The notes beneath the pieces were generated by a model, which saw only the letters and a list, made by a program, of their open reading frames with translations, was not told the origin of the DNA and did not search any database. DNA of 64,000 bases, from contig NZ_NTLB01000001.1 in NCBI RefSeq assembly GCF_002514725.1, positions 1 through 64,000 on the forward strand, in the 5' to 3' direction. Position numbers and translations under genes: made by a program. The DNA is from Mangrovitalea sediminis. GTDB lineage: Bacteria > Pseudomonadota > Gammaproteobacteria > Pseudomonadales > Oleiphilaceae. Shown piece by piece: positions 7,798-16,491 of this stretch. Every line of letters begins with the position of its first letter. The first letter of the stretch is position 1.

Positions 7798-9495
7798 ATG
7801 GACTACGACCTAAAATCCGTTCACGCCCCCCGCCTCGCAGGCGCGACACTGAAGACCCTGGCCACGTTACTCGAAAACGGCTACACCCATCGTTTTCTCC
7901 AGCAGCCGCTGCTAAGGGAAGCCGGCCTGGAGACCCTCCGGGAAACCCCGCTCAGCGCGCCAATCACCAGTATGCCATTGCACCTGAACAGCCGGGCCGT
8001 GCCTCTCAATCTCGCTGAAGAAAGCCGAAAGCCCCTCGATTCAGGTGAATTGCCCGAACCGTTTACCGACACCGAATTCAAACCGGTAACCGCCGCGGCT
8101 CTCGCCCATGCCTATAGGGAGGCGCGCACAAACCCGGTCACTGTCGCGGAAAAGGTGATCGCCGGCATCGAGGCAACCGGTGCCGGCGATACCCCGCTTA
8201 ACGCCTTTATCTGCAGCCAGGCAGACAACATCCTTCGCCAGGCACGCGAGTCCCTGGCCCGTCTTAAGGATGGCAACCCTCGCAGCCAACTGGAAGGCGT
8301 TCCCGTCGCCATCAAAGATGAGCTGGATGCTCTGCCCTATAGTACCTCCGTGGGAACACGCTTCCTCGGCAAAGACGGTTCCTGCCGGGACGATGCCACT
8401 GTGGTCGCCCGCCTCAGGGCCGCCGGTGCCGTGATCATCGGCAAAACCAACATGCATGAAATCGGCCTGGGCGTCACCGGCAACAATCCCCACTGGGGCG
8501 TCTGCCGCAATCCCTACAACCCCAGGCATCACAGTGGGGGATCGTCCAGCGGATCGGCGGCCGCCGTCGCGGCGGGTCTCTGCCCGATAGCCGTCGGTGC
8601 GGACGGCGGCGGCTCCATACGGATTCCTGCGGCACTGTGTGGCGTCACCGGGCTCAAGGCCACCTGGGGCCGCATCAGCGAAAGTGGCGCAGCGCCACTG
8701 TGCTGGAGCGTCGCCCATAACGGGCCTATTGGCACCTGTGTCGATGATGTCGCCCTCGCTTATATGACCATGGCCGGCCCGGACATCAACGACCGCTGGA
8801 CCCTGTCCCAACCCACTGCCCACCTGCGGGATTACCTGAAAGACGATCTGCGCGGCCTGCGGGTCGGCATCTATTCCCCCTGGTTCCGGCATGCCAGCGA
8901 TGACGTGGTGGACGTCTGCGAATCTGCGGTACGGGTGCTGCTGGAGCGTGGTGCCACCCGGCACGAATTCGAGATCGAACATCTCAATCTGCAACGCGTT
9001 GCGCACGCCGTCACCATCGTCAGCGAAATGCTGGCCAGCATGAACGGCTACTATCCGGGAAAACGCACCCATTTCTCTCTGGAGACCCGCGTCAGCCTGG
9101 CATTGGGCAGCCAGTTCACCGCCAGGGATTATGTTCGGGCACAGCAGGTGCGAACCCTGGCCATTCAATCCTTTATGCGCGCCCTGAGCGATGTGGACAT
9201 CCTGTTGATGCCGACCACCGCCATCACCGCACCGCCGATCCACGCCTCGGCCGTAGCCCAGGGCGAATCCGACCTGCACACCTTGACGGAGCTGATGCGC
9301 TTTGCCACCGCCGCCAACCTGACAGGCCTGCCGGCGCTGACGGTTCCGGCCGGTTACGACCGGCACGGTTTACCGGTTGGGCTGCAGCTGATGGGGCGCC
9401 CCTGGGAAGAGCACGTGCTGCTGCGAGTGGGACGCACACTGGAGCAACATGCGCCGCGTGAAAAGCCTGCCGTGTACGTTAATCTCCTGGACTGA
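7798..9495 (+). CDS. Amidase-signature family hydrolase
   Basis: A 565-residue amidase of the AS family, hydrolysing an unknown amide. The Ser-cisSer-Lys triad is visible: Lys173 (AIKDE), cis-Ser250 in SGGSSSGSA and nucleophile Ser273 in DGGGSIRIPA. About 90 residues precede the amidase core, longer than in GatA, which places it with the larger FAAH-like or glutamyl-type amidases of unknown substrate rather than with GatA or AtzF. The start at 7798 (MDYDLKSV) is chosen by protein content; an in-frame ATG at 7723 would add 25 residues of unusual composition, and neither has a strong Shine-Dalgarno sequence. It is not part of an evident operon. Confidence 0.9.
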   Translation: MDYDLKSVHAPRLAGATLKTLATLLENGYTHRFLQQPLLREAGLETLRETPLSAPITSMPLHLNSRAVPLNLAEESRKPLDSGELPEPFTDTEFKPVTAAALAHAYREARTNPVTVAEKVIAGIEATGAGDTPLNAFICSQADNILRQARESLARLKDGNPRSQLEGVPVAIKDELDALPYSTSVGTRFLGKDGSCRDDATVVARLRAAGAVIIGKTNMHEIGLGVTGNNPHWGVCRNPYNPRHHSGGSSSGSAAAVAAGLCPIAVGADGGGSIRIPAALCGVTGLKATWGRISESGAAPLCWSVAHNGPIGTCVDDVALAYMTMAGPDINDRWTLSQPTAHLRDYLKDDLRGLRVGIYSPWFRHASDDVVDVCESAVRVLLERGATRHEFEIEHLNLQRVAHAVTIVSEMLASMNGYYPGKRTHFSLETRVSLALGSQFTARDYVRAQQVRTLAIQSFMRALSDVDILLMPTTAITAPPIHASAVAQGESDLHTLTELMRFATAANLTGLPALTVPAGYDRHGLPVGLQLMGRPWEEHVLLRVGRTLEQHAPREKPAVYVNLLD

Positions 9496-9638
9496 CGGCC
9501 TATCGCCGTTTTCACTGCCGGGCAGCAAAAAGCAGAATTGAACGCTATCGGGACTTCTGGCTCAATTCGCCATCGCGGTTACGGGCCTGTGTTCTCAGCG
9601 CTCCTCCGCATTCCCAGCGGCTTTCGGCAGATATCTGC

Positions 9639-10424
9639 ATGCGGTTCGTCTCGTTCGATCCGTTCCGGACGTTGCACATCCCGAACGTTACTTATGTCAA
9701 ACCAGAACACTTCCTGGACCGGCTGGATCTGATTCAGCAGGCCGAGTGTGTCCTTTTCCCGCCCTATTGGCTGGTCAACAGCATTGCCTATGGACTTGGC
9801 AAGCCGATCTTCCCCAGTCTGGCCAGTTACCATCTGGGCCACGACAAGATCGAGATGACCCGGGTCTTCCAGGCCATTTGCCGCGAACAGGTTCCGCAAA
9901 CGCTGATCCTGGCCAATGAACCCCACAATCAACAACAGGTGCTCGACACGCTGACCTTTCCCTTCGTCGCCAAGACGGTGAAAAGTGCACGTGGCCAGGG
10001 TGTCTTTCTGATCCAGGACCTGCAGGATTGGCAAAGCTACTGTGCGACGCACGACGTTCTTTACGTGCAGGAAAAGCTGGCCATCGATCGCGATTTGCGG
10101 CTGGTGGTGATCGGTGACAGCGTAGTGTCCGGTTACTGGCGCCTGCCGCCGCCCGGCGGCTTTCTCAACAACGTTGCCCAAGGCGGCACTCTCAGCTTCG
10201 ACGCCCTCCCCCCAGTGGCGATCGAGCTGGTCACCCGCCTGGCGCGCCAATTGGGGATCGACCATGCCGGCTTCGACGTCGCGATGGTCGACGGACATCC
10301 CTACCTGTTCGAATTCAACCGGCTTTTTGGTAATCAGGGACTGTCGGAACAACAGATCAAGCCAGGTCTGCTCATTCACCGCTGGCTGACCCGTCACGAC
10401 ATGATACTGAGCGAAAGCGTTTGA
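9639..10424 (+). CDS. RimK-like ATP-grasp protein
   Basis: A 261-residue protein with an ATP-grasp fold, which joins a carboxylate to an amine or thiol through an acyl-phosphate. Residues 1-75 form a small N-terminal alpha/beta domain (FVSFDPFRTLHIP), then the ATP-binding part follows: PFVAKTVKSARGQGVFL near 107-124, the VQEKL region and the metal-binding FEFNRLFG near 228-235. The usual terminal Asn of the Mg site is present in this FEFN motif. Substrate is unknown. It has no Shine-Dalgarno-like sequence before the ATG and stands alone between the amidase (143 bp away) and a convergent hydrolase. Confidence 0.82.
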   Translation: MRFVSFDPFRTLHIPNVTYVKPEHFLDRLDLIQQAECVLFPPYWLVNSIAYGLGKPIFPSLASYHLGHDKIEMTRVFQAICREQVPQTLILANEPHNQQQVLDTLTFPFVAKTVKSARGQGVFLIQDLQDWQSYCATHDVLYVQEKLAIDRDLRLVVIGDSVVSGYWRLPPPGGFLNNVAQGGTLSFDALPPVAIELVTRLARQLGIDHAGFDVAMVDGHPYLFEFNRLFGNQGLSEQQIKPGLLIHRWLTRHDMILSESV

Positions 10425-10438
10425 TCGGGAGAGGAGAC

Positions 10439-10464
10439 GCAGCCGCCACTGATGCGACGGCTGC
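10439..10464. terminator. Candidate bidirectional hairpin between convergent genes
   Basis: Perfect 7-bp arms GCAGCCG (10439-10445) and CGGCTGC (10458-10464) enclose a 12-base loop. It lies between the converging ATP-grasp gene and the SGNH hydrolase gene. There is no T-run on either side, so intrinsic termination is uncertain. Confidence 0.4.
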
Positions 10465-10471
10465 GGAGGGA

Positions 10472-11452
10472 TCACTGAACCAGCTTGAGCATCCCCAACC
10501 CGGCACGCTGATGCGTGACCGCCGTCGGATGGATCTCGTCATAGAACAGCCAGGTATTGAAGTTACAGCCCGGCGATACCCCGACCTTGGTCAGCTCGTA
10601 GATACAGGGGTCGGTCACGTCGGTGTAACCGTATTCCGCAGGGTTGGCGACCAGCTTGTCCAGAAGATTGAACAGGCTGTACTGTTTGATATCCAGCCCG
10701 GTGGCCTCTTCGACCTCGTCCACGGCGATCGCCAGACGCAGGTCATAGTCCTGGGACAACCAACGGCTGACCTGACGCAGTTCAGACGACAGGAAATAGC
10801 CGTAAAGTGTCGTCGTGGTCGCTTTCAATTGCGCCGCCTTGATCCCCGTCATCGGCGTCTTGCCGACGTCAGGCGCATCCACCACCAGAATGTGGCGGGC
10901 ACCTGCAGCGATCAGGGTCTGCAATTCCGTTTTCACCGCCGCCGCTGCCTGTTGCAGGCGCGTGTCGGCTGCCGTTCCCGAATCCCAGGAACCTTGAATC
11001 ATGATGTCCTGGGCGGCAAAGATATCGTTTCCGCCAATCATCATGACGTAAAGGGCATCCGAGGGGGCATGTCCGCCATGGATCATCAGGAAGGCATTGA
11101 CCTGGGTCGGCACGTTGATATCGGCCGTTGCAGGATTGCCGTCGGCATCGATGGCCACAGCGCCGGCAACGGCGTAATCGTTACCGTAGTTGCCGTTAAC
11201 CACGCTGGGCGGCAAAAGGTGCAGTGAGGGACTCAGCGTCAGACCAAGGCCGCTGGCCAGGTCTTCGACCGCGACCGGCCCATTGCTGAAACGAACCGGA
11301 TACTGGCTGTCGATGGCATGCAGGTTGCCGATATCGGACAACGAGTCGCCAAAGACATAGATCTGGCTATAGGATGCGGCCTGAGCCAGGACGGCCCAGA
11401 AGCCGAGGACAACTGGCAGAAGCCAGCGCAGGGAGTTCGTCAGGCGTTTCAT
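10472..11452 (-). CDS. Secreted GDSL/SGNH-family esterase
   Basis: A 326-residue secreted esterase or lipase. A Sec signal peptide (hydrophobic 8-22, cleavage after AQA about residue 25) is followed by block I with nucleophile Ser37 (VFGDSLSDIGN), block III (GGNDIF) and block V with Asp305 and His308 (YDEIHPT). No autotransporter barrel follows, so the product is probably periplasmic or released. Length and motifs fit the phospholipase/thermolabile haemolysin branch of the SGNH family, but the substrate cannot be read from the sequence. It is a single-gene unit. Confidence 0.92.
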   Translation of the reverse strand: MKRLTNSLRWLLPVVLGFWAVLAQAASYSQIYVFGDSLSDIGNLHAIDSQYPVRFSNGPVAVEDLASGLGLTLSPSLHLLPPSVVNGNYGNDYAVAGAVAIDADGNPATADINVPTQVNAFLMIHGGHAPSDALYVMMIGGNDIFAAQDIMIQGSWDSGTAADTRLQQAAAAVKTELQTLIAAGARHILVVDAPDVGKTPMTGIKAAQLKATTTTLYGYFLSSELRQVSRWLSQDYDLRLAIAVDEVEEATGLDIKQYSLFNLLDKLVANPAEYGYTDVTDPCIYELTKVGVSPGCNFNTWLFYDEIHPTAVTHQRAGLGMLKLVQ

Positions 11453-11719
11453 TCACAACCTCCACATTCTTGATTCTTTTTATGGGTTGCCGGGCGAGGC
11501 GTGAAGCGCTGAGGCAGTTCCCGGCCCTCCCCTGAACGGCCTCTGTAGCATGCCAATATTTACAATTCGTAACAGTTCACAAGCACACAAAATCAGGCAC
11601 AACGGGCCACCAACATCCAAAAACCAGAGACAAACCACAATCGGCCCGTGATGCCGCGCACAATTATCGGCAAAGGCCGCTAGCGGGACAGAATGGATCG
11701 GGGAACATCGCGGAGAGGT
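11453..11719. other. Intergenic region upstream of the SGNH hydrolase gene
   Basis: Together with the hairpin at 11720-11748 this makes a 307-bp gene-free gap. It should hold the promoter of the leftward hydrolase gene. Short frames are present but none has a start, composition or family match that supports a gene. No operator was recognised. Confidence 0.45.
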
Positions 11720-11748
11720 GCCGGACCGCAACAGGGTTGCGGTCCGGC
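11720..11748. terminator. Strong perfect hairpin after the TRAP permease gene
   Basis: A 13-bp perfect stem (GCCGGACCGCAAC and its complement) closes a 3-base AGG loop. It lies 11 bp downstream of the permease stop codon on the minus strand. No T-run follows, so it may stabilise the 3' end of the mRNA or act with Rho rather than be a classic intrinsic terminator. Confidence 0.6.
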
Positions 11749-11759
11749 CAAGGATGGGA

Positions 11760-13817
11760 TTACTTGGCGTAGAAGAACAGCGGTACGAAAGCGACCAGCA
11801 GCAGCGTCGTGCCCATGACCACGAGCGGCAACAGCAAGCGCTCATAACGGTGCCAGAAAGAACCGTGATCCTCCGCAACCAGCACTTCCTTCTCACCAAC
11901 CACCTGCCGCGCCAGCAGGTGGTTCAACGCGACAGGTGGCGTCAGGTATCCCAGCTCGAAGGCAACCAGGGTCACCACCCAGAAATGCAGCGGGTTGATC
12001 CCCTGTTTGATAGCCACGGAGGAAATCGTGGCCGAGACCAGAATCACGGCGCCGAAGGGGTCCATGATCATACCGATAAAGGTCAGGATCACCACGACCG
12101 ACAACATCACCAACCAGGGGTTATGCAAGCTCTCCGGGAACAGCCACGTCACCAGGTCGGAACGGTCGAGCACACCGCCCATGGAGATGGAAAAGCCGAT
12201 CAGTGCCAGCAGGGCACCGATATGCACGGCCGAATCGCTGGCCGCCGCCGTCGCCCGGCTCCAGAAGGCTTTCAGCCGGCTGCCCTCTGCACCGAACCTG
12301 GCATCATGGAACACCAGGGCCAGCATGATGATCGGCAGGATCAGCGGCGCGCTGTTGTCGTTGAAGGCGAGATCGAGGAACACCCGGAACGCCAACAGCC
12401 CGACGACAAAGATCAGCACATGGGGTAGCAGCGGACGCAGGGCACGCACCGACTCACCCATGGCCTGACGCCAGTCGACATCGGTCGGCCACCAGCGATC
12501 CTCGGTCTTCCACAGGATCAGGCTGAACAGGGTCGCGGTCAACAGGAAAACGGCATTCCCCCAGGCGTACATCTGGTCCGTCGTCACATCGCGGTTAAGG
12601 GCCGCCACGATCACCACCAACAGACAGGGATTGAGCACAACCCCCAGACTGCCCGACATGGCCGTGGTAGCCAGCGCCAACTGACGACGGGCCCCCGCCT
12701 TACGTAGCTCGTCGTATATAACGCCACCGGCCGCCAGCACGAAGATCCCCGAAGCGCCGGTGAAGGCCGTTGGAAACGCCGTAGTGAAGATCACCAATGC
12801 GGCGAAGGGACCGGGCGGCAGTTTCCAGGGTTTGATCACCTCCAGCAGCAAGTCCGGCAGACGCGTCTGCTTGAGGGCCATCCCGACCAGCACATAGAGT
12901 CCGATGTTGATGAACATGGACGACAGGTTGCTCATCTGGCTGAAGTTGACCGCCAGCCCTTCCGAATATCCCGCAACCCCCATGAAGTAGCCGAAAGCGA
13001 TGATGCCCATCCAGCAGTAGAGCGGCACCGCCAGCAAGGATGAAGGACCGATTCGGCCCGGCGCCATACGTTCCGGCACTGAAAAGAAGCGGAACAGGTT
13101 GATCGCCATCAGCAACCCGAAGACCGTCAGCCAGCCCCACTGCAGACTGACAATGGAACCGGCGTCCGGCGACGCCTGCAGACGCTGCCCGTAGGTATAC
13201 AGCGAGAGGCTCATCAGGCCGTTGACCGCAAACTGGAATGCCTCGACCATCCGCCATTCCGCCCGGTTACGGGCCAGTCGCAGGCTGATCTGCTCGTTGT
13301 CGAAAGCAGCGATCGCCGCCGCCATGGCGAAGATCATCATGAACAGGTAGGTCTTGAGCTGGATGTTGGCCAGCAGCCAGTCCGACATGTTGCGTTCGAC
13401 GGATTTGTAGGCAATCAGTGCCGGCGTGATCTGAGTTCGCATCTGGTCGTAGAGGGCATGCTTCTGCTTACACAGCGCCAGATTGCTTTCCAGTGACTGA
13501 CGGATCGCCTTGGGGTCCGGCGTGCTGTCGAACAGCGAGTCGGCATCCGCCGTTGACTGCGCCAGCTGCGCCTTGATGGCGGCGTCGATGTCGATATGCG
13601 TCTTACAGGTCGGCGCCCTGGCATCGGGGTCGAGCAGGTAATAATTCGGCCAAAGCTTTTCCCCCAGCCATAGCATCTGGGAGTGGATGGAACTGCCCAG
13701 ACCGAGCAACAGCGTCGCCATCAGCAGCGCCAGCAGGAGCAGCCCCTGCAGGCGATGGATGGGATACACCGCCGTCGGGGCATCAGTCGACATCACCGTC
13801 ATTGCACGCCAGTTCAT
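11760..13817 (-). CDS. TRAP-type fused permease (DctQ/DctM-like)
   Basis: A 685-residue inner-membrane transporter subunit. TM1 (about 23-41) is followed by a hydrophilic segment of some 110 residues (42-152) with two cysteines (71 and 116), then by a helix bundle (about 153-330) in the DctQ position and a DctM-like part rich in Gly/Pro hairpins (GASGIFVLAAGG near 355, PIIMLALVF, DPFGAVILV, ELGYLTPPVALN near 630). Charges after TM2 (RLARNRAEWR) put the 42-152 insert in the periplasm. A fused DctQM architecture is known; the cysteine-bearing periplasmic insert is unusual. It lies 40 bp after its solute-binding protein gene. Substrate unknown. Confidence 0.85.
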   Translation of the reverse strand: MNWRAMTVMSTDAPTAVYPIHRLQGLLLLALLMATLLLGLGSSIHSQMLWLGEKLWPNYYLLDPDARAPTCKTHIDIDAAIKAQLAQSTADADSLFDSTPDPKAIRQSLESNLALCKQKHALYDQMRTQITPALIAYKSVERNMSDWLLANIQLKTYLFMMIFAMAAAIAAFDNEQISLRLARNRAEWRMVEAFQFAVNGLMSLSLYTYGQRLQASPDAGSIVSLQWGWLTVFGLLMAINLFRFFSVPERMAPGRIGPSSLLAVPLYCWMGIIAFGYFMGVAGYSEGLAVNFSQMSNLSSMFINIGLYVLVGMALKQTRLPDLLLEVIKPWKLPPGPFAALVIFTTAFPTAFTGASGIFVLAAGGVIYDELRKAGARRQLALATTAMSGSLGVVLNPCLLVVIVAALNRDVTTDQMYAWGNAVFLLTATLFSLILWKTEDRWWPTDVDWRQAMGESVRALRPLLPHVLIFVVGLLAFRVFLDLAFNDNSAPLILPIIMLALVFHDARFGAEGSRLKAFWSRATAAASDSAVHIGALLALIGFSISMGGVLDRSDLVTWLFPESLHNPWLVMLSVVVILTFIGMIMDPFGAVILVSATISSVAIKQGINPLHFWVVTLVAFELGYLTPPVALNHLLARQVVGEKEVLVAEDHGSFWHRYERLLLPLVVMGTTLLLVAFVPLFFYAK

Positions 13818-13857
13818 AGAGTTGTCCTATCCTGTCCGCAGTCTCGACTCACAACGG

Positions 13858-14880
13858 TTATTCGTGATCCGACGCCGTACATTCGGACGCACCCGGGTTG
13901 TACTTGCAGCGGACTTTCCACAGCAGATGCAGCATCTTGGCGCTGTAGACCTTGGTCACTTTGTGCCCCTCGCTATCCACGCCGTCACGCAGCTGGATGC
14001 GGTTCTGCCGGAACATTTCCTGATAACCCTGGATATCCTGCTGCGAGATCGGTATCCATTTGTCTGCGGGAATGTCCTTTTCGTGTTGCTGGATCACATT
14101 CATCGCCTTGTCGTAGAGACCGGCCACGATCTCACGCGACTTCTGGGCGAAATCCTTTGAAAAGGCGGAGTCCTTGGCGATCAGCTGCATGGTCAACTGG
14201 GCCAGTGGGTACTTGACCACACCGCCCTTGTCATCGACCCCCTTGTACAGTTCCAGCGCCTTGTAGGCATAAGCCGGGGCATAGCAGGCATCGACCATGC
14301 CGTTGTTGAACTTGCTGGCGAAGTTGGTGATATCGGACGGCACGACCGTCGCCTTGACGAAGTTCACCATGTGAATGGCGTCTTTCTGGTAATCCAGCGT
14401 GGCAATCTTCTTGCCCGCCAGCTTGCCTGCGGTATTGATGTTCTTGTTGTCGACAAACAGGTAGCCCGCGCCCAACGGCAGGATGCCCAACACCTCATAA
14501 CCGTTGCTGTCCATGTAAGGCGCCGCTTTCGGTCGCGCGAGCGTCATCAGCACGGTTTTCAGCTCCTGATAGGTGGGCAGTGCGCCCACGGCGCTAATCG
14601 TGCCCGTAAAGCGGTTGAAACGGCGGGTCCGCAAATCCGTCGCCGCCAGGATGTCACACTGGCCGGAAAGGAAGTCGCCCAGCGCGACGTTCTCATCCGT
14701 GTATGGCCGCAGGTCAATCTGCACGCCATCGGCACGGGCCTGCAGCGCGTAGTCTTTCATCAGGTTGAAACTGTCGCCGTTGGCGCCGATCACGTCGAAT
14801 ACGCACATGGTATGTTTTTCAGCGGCCTGCACAGAAAGGGCGGCCAACGCCAGACACAAGGCTCCCAGGAAACGCAACAT
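13858..14880 (-). CDS. Periplasmic solute-binding protein of the TRAP-like system
   Basis: A 340-residue secreted protein with a signal peptide cleaved after VQAA or just before it (about residue 19-20). It resembles DctP/TAXI-type binding proteins in layout (two alpha/beta lobes; GKLAGKKIATLDYQ near 178-192) but is closest, from memory, to the 'putative solute-binding protein' family found in gammaproteobacteria. Several cysteines (in HTMCVFD, SGQCDI, DACYAP and two at the C-terminus) suggest disulfides. It lies between a lipoprotein gene (51 bp upstream) and the permease, so it most likely delivers the substrate to that permease. The substrate is unknown. Confidence 0.8.
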   Translation of the reverse strand: MLRFLGALCLALAALSVQAAEKHTMCVFDVIGANGDSFNLMKDYALQARADGVQIDLRPYTDENVALGDFLSGQCDILAATDLRTRRFNRFTGTISAVGALPTYQELKTVLMTLARPKAAPYMDSNGYEVLGILPLGAGYLFVDNKNINTAGKLAGKKIATLDYQKDAIHMVNFVKATVVPSDITNFASKFNNGMVDACYAPAYAYKALELYKGVDDKGGVVKYPLAQLTMQLIAKDSAFSKDFAQKSREIVAGLYDKAMNVIQQHEKDIPADKWIPISQQDIQGYQEMFRQNRIQLRDGVDSEGHKVTKVYSAKMLHLLWKVRCKYNPGASECTASDHE

Positions 14881-14931
14881 CGTTTAAATCCTCCAGAATA
14901 AATTCAATCCGCCAATGGCAGGACGAGCCCG

Positions 14932-15981
14932 TTACAGCAGGTCGTCCAGGGCCTTGCCGGACATGCCCGAATCTTTGGTCAAATCACCGAAACGAAGCGC
15001 GGGTGTCCGCCGCCCGTAGTGACGGGTCCAGTAACGGTCGGAAACGGCCATTACGGTTTGGCGAGCCACTTCATCCACCAGCCGGTATTGCTTCCAGACC
15101 TTCATGGTCTTGCCTCCGGCAGCAAACCGGTGGATGGCGTCTGCCAGGATCTTGTCCTTACCCAGGTTCTCGGCCATGACCACTTCCAGCGCACCGGCCG
15201 CCCGCATGCCTTTCTCAACGCCGAGCTTGCTGTCCTGTTTCATCACCGCCCAGGGACTTGGGCCATCCTTGGGTTTCGTGGCAGGAATCAGTAACCAGAC
15301 CGCTGCCCGGACGCTGTCCGGTAACCCGGCCCATTTCCGGTTGCTCAGACAACGTGCGGCCCGCTCTGCCTCCGGCGCGATATCCCGCGGCACATTTACC
15401 ATCACACCCGACGCCGAATCGTTCATGATGGCCTGCAGTCCGGTGACCAGCCCCATCAGGAACGTGAGTTCATCCTGATCGGTATCGAAATCCGGGCATT
15501 GGACGTTGGGATCGGTGTAGTCGTAATCGTAAGCCTTCATCGCCTCCTCGAAACTCTGCAAGCGCCGACGCGCGGTGACGGCCTGCCAGCGTTTCGATTC
15601 GGTTCGGGCATCCTCGGCCTCCGATACCTGGCCTGCACGCTCTGCCCGGATCGACCGTAAATCGGCATCCCAGGCTTTCTGCTCGGAGCATTCAGCAGAC
15701 AGCAACATCAGCAAAGAACCCGTTTTATAGGGGGTGTCGGTGACGGTCTTGAAGGAATAAACCAGAGGGTCCAAAGCCGACCCCATGGTGCAGGTCAGAT
15801 CGGGATCCGACAAAGAGAGCACGTAGGGCGTGTTGTAGTTCTCGGCGTAACCGGTCATCACCTTGCCGGTCACCGAGTAAATGGGATTCACCGCACATCC
15901 GGCGGAGAACAACAAAGCAAGGCATAACGCGGCCCCTAATGGCGCACGCGACAGCCATCCCTGGATCTGGCTGAAAGACAT
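14932..15981 (-). CDS. Lipoprotein, possible TatT-like TRAP-associated component
   Basis: A 349-residue lipoprotein with lipobox SAGC (Cys29). The start at 15981 is chosen because GGGGAAGAG precedes it; the frame is open 84 bp further upstream, but that part reads through an AT-rich repeat. The mature part is helical: a segment beginning DTPYKTGSLLML, a region around 170-205 (FLMGLVTGLQAIMND), and a helical C-terminal half. This layout and its position upstream of a TRAP-like binding protein and permease suggest a relative of TatT, the TPR lipoprotein that trimerises with TRAP binding proteins in Treponema. I did not recognise a family with certainty; the TatT link is inference. Confidence 0.6.
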   Translation of the reverse strand: MSFSQIQGWLSRAPLGAALCLALLFSAGCAVNPIYSVTGKVMTGYAENYNTPYVLSLSDPDLTCTMGSALDPLVYSFKTVTDTPYKTGSLLMLLSAECSEQKAWDADLRSIRAERAGQVSEAEDARTESKRWQAVTARRRLQSFEEAMKAYDYDYTDPNVQCPDFDTDQDELTFLMGLVTGLQAIMNDSASGVMVNVPRDIAPEAERAARCLSNRKWAGLPDSVRAAVWLLIPATKPKDGPSPWAVMKQDSKLGVEKGMRAAGALEVVMAENLGKDKILADAIHRFAAGGKTMKVWKQYRLVDEVARQTVMAVSDRYWTRHYGRRTPALRFGDLTKDSGMSGKALDDLL

Positions 15982-16002
15982 GACTCTTCCCCGTTGCTGT
16001 TG

Positions 16003-16079
16003 TTTTTGTTGAACAACTGTTTTTATTGAAAAAATTTCTGGATTAACAACCGTTTTATTGAACAACTTTATTGAACGAC
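16003..16079 (-). repeat. Cluster of GTTCAATAAA-type repeats upstream of the lipoprotein gene
   Basis: On the plus strand TTTTATTGAA recurs at 16021-16030 and 16053-16062 and TTTATTGAA at 16067-16075, twice followed by CAAC or CGAC. A perfect palindrome GTTGAACAAC occurs at 16008-16017. The block is AT-rich and lies 22-98 bp upstream of the chosen start codon, in the position expected for promoter and operator sequences. It may bind a regulator of the TRAP-like operon. Confidence 0.5.
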
Positions 16080-16491
16080 GATGTATTCGTGTTCTGGTGT
16101 TTCGAGCGCGGCAGTCGCCACGATTGTCATACAGTCCAACAAACTAACCGAATGTGATGGACTTGACCAGTTGGCCAGACGACACCAATCACGATTCTGT
16201 GACGCGGATACAGAATGCGTGCGTCCCGCGCCGCAGGAAATGACCCAGGCGACATCGGGCAATGCCGATTGGGCCAACGACAGGATGAGGGGCTAACCGG
16301 AAACGTAAACGGATGAAGGGCCCCGGCAACCCTGGGGCTCCCGGCGCTCAAGATGACGATCCGTTAAGGTATGAGACTTTGTGATCGACGGCACAGTCCG
16401 CAATCCGGATACAACGGACGCACGACCAGATCGCCCCCTCTTAAGCCGCCGGCGGACCTTCAGTATCCACTCGGCGGCCCAAAAGTCTGGC
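16080..16491. other. Gene-free stretch between TRAP-like operon and pheC-like gene
   Basis: About 410 bp follow the stop codon of the leftward pheC-like gene and precede the repeats ahead of the TRAP-like operon. Frames here lack family matches. A GC-rich hairpin (GCCCC...GGGGC, about 16321-16340) and a perfect palindrome TCCGCCGGCGGA (about 16449-16460) are the only structures I see; either could end transcription of the pheC-like gene. Confidence 0.45.
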
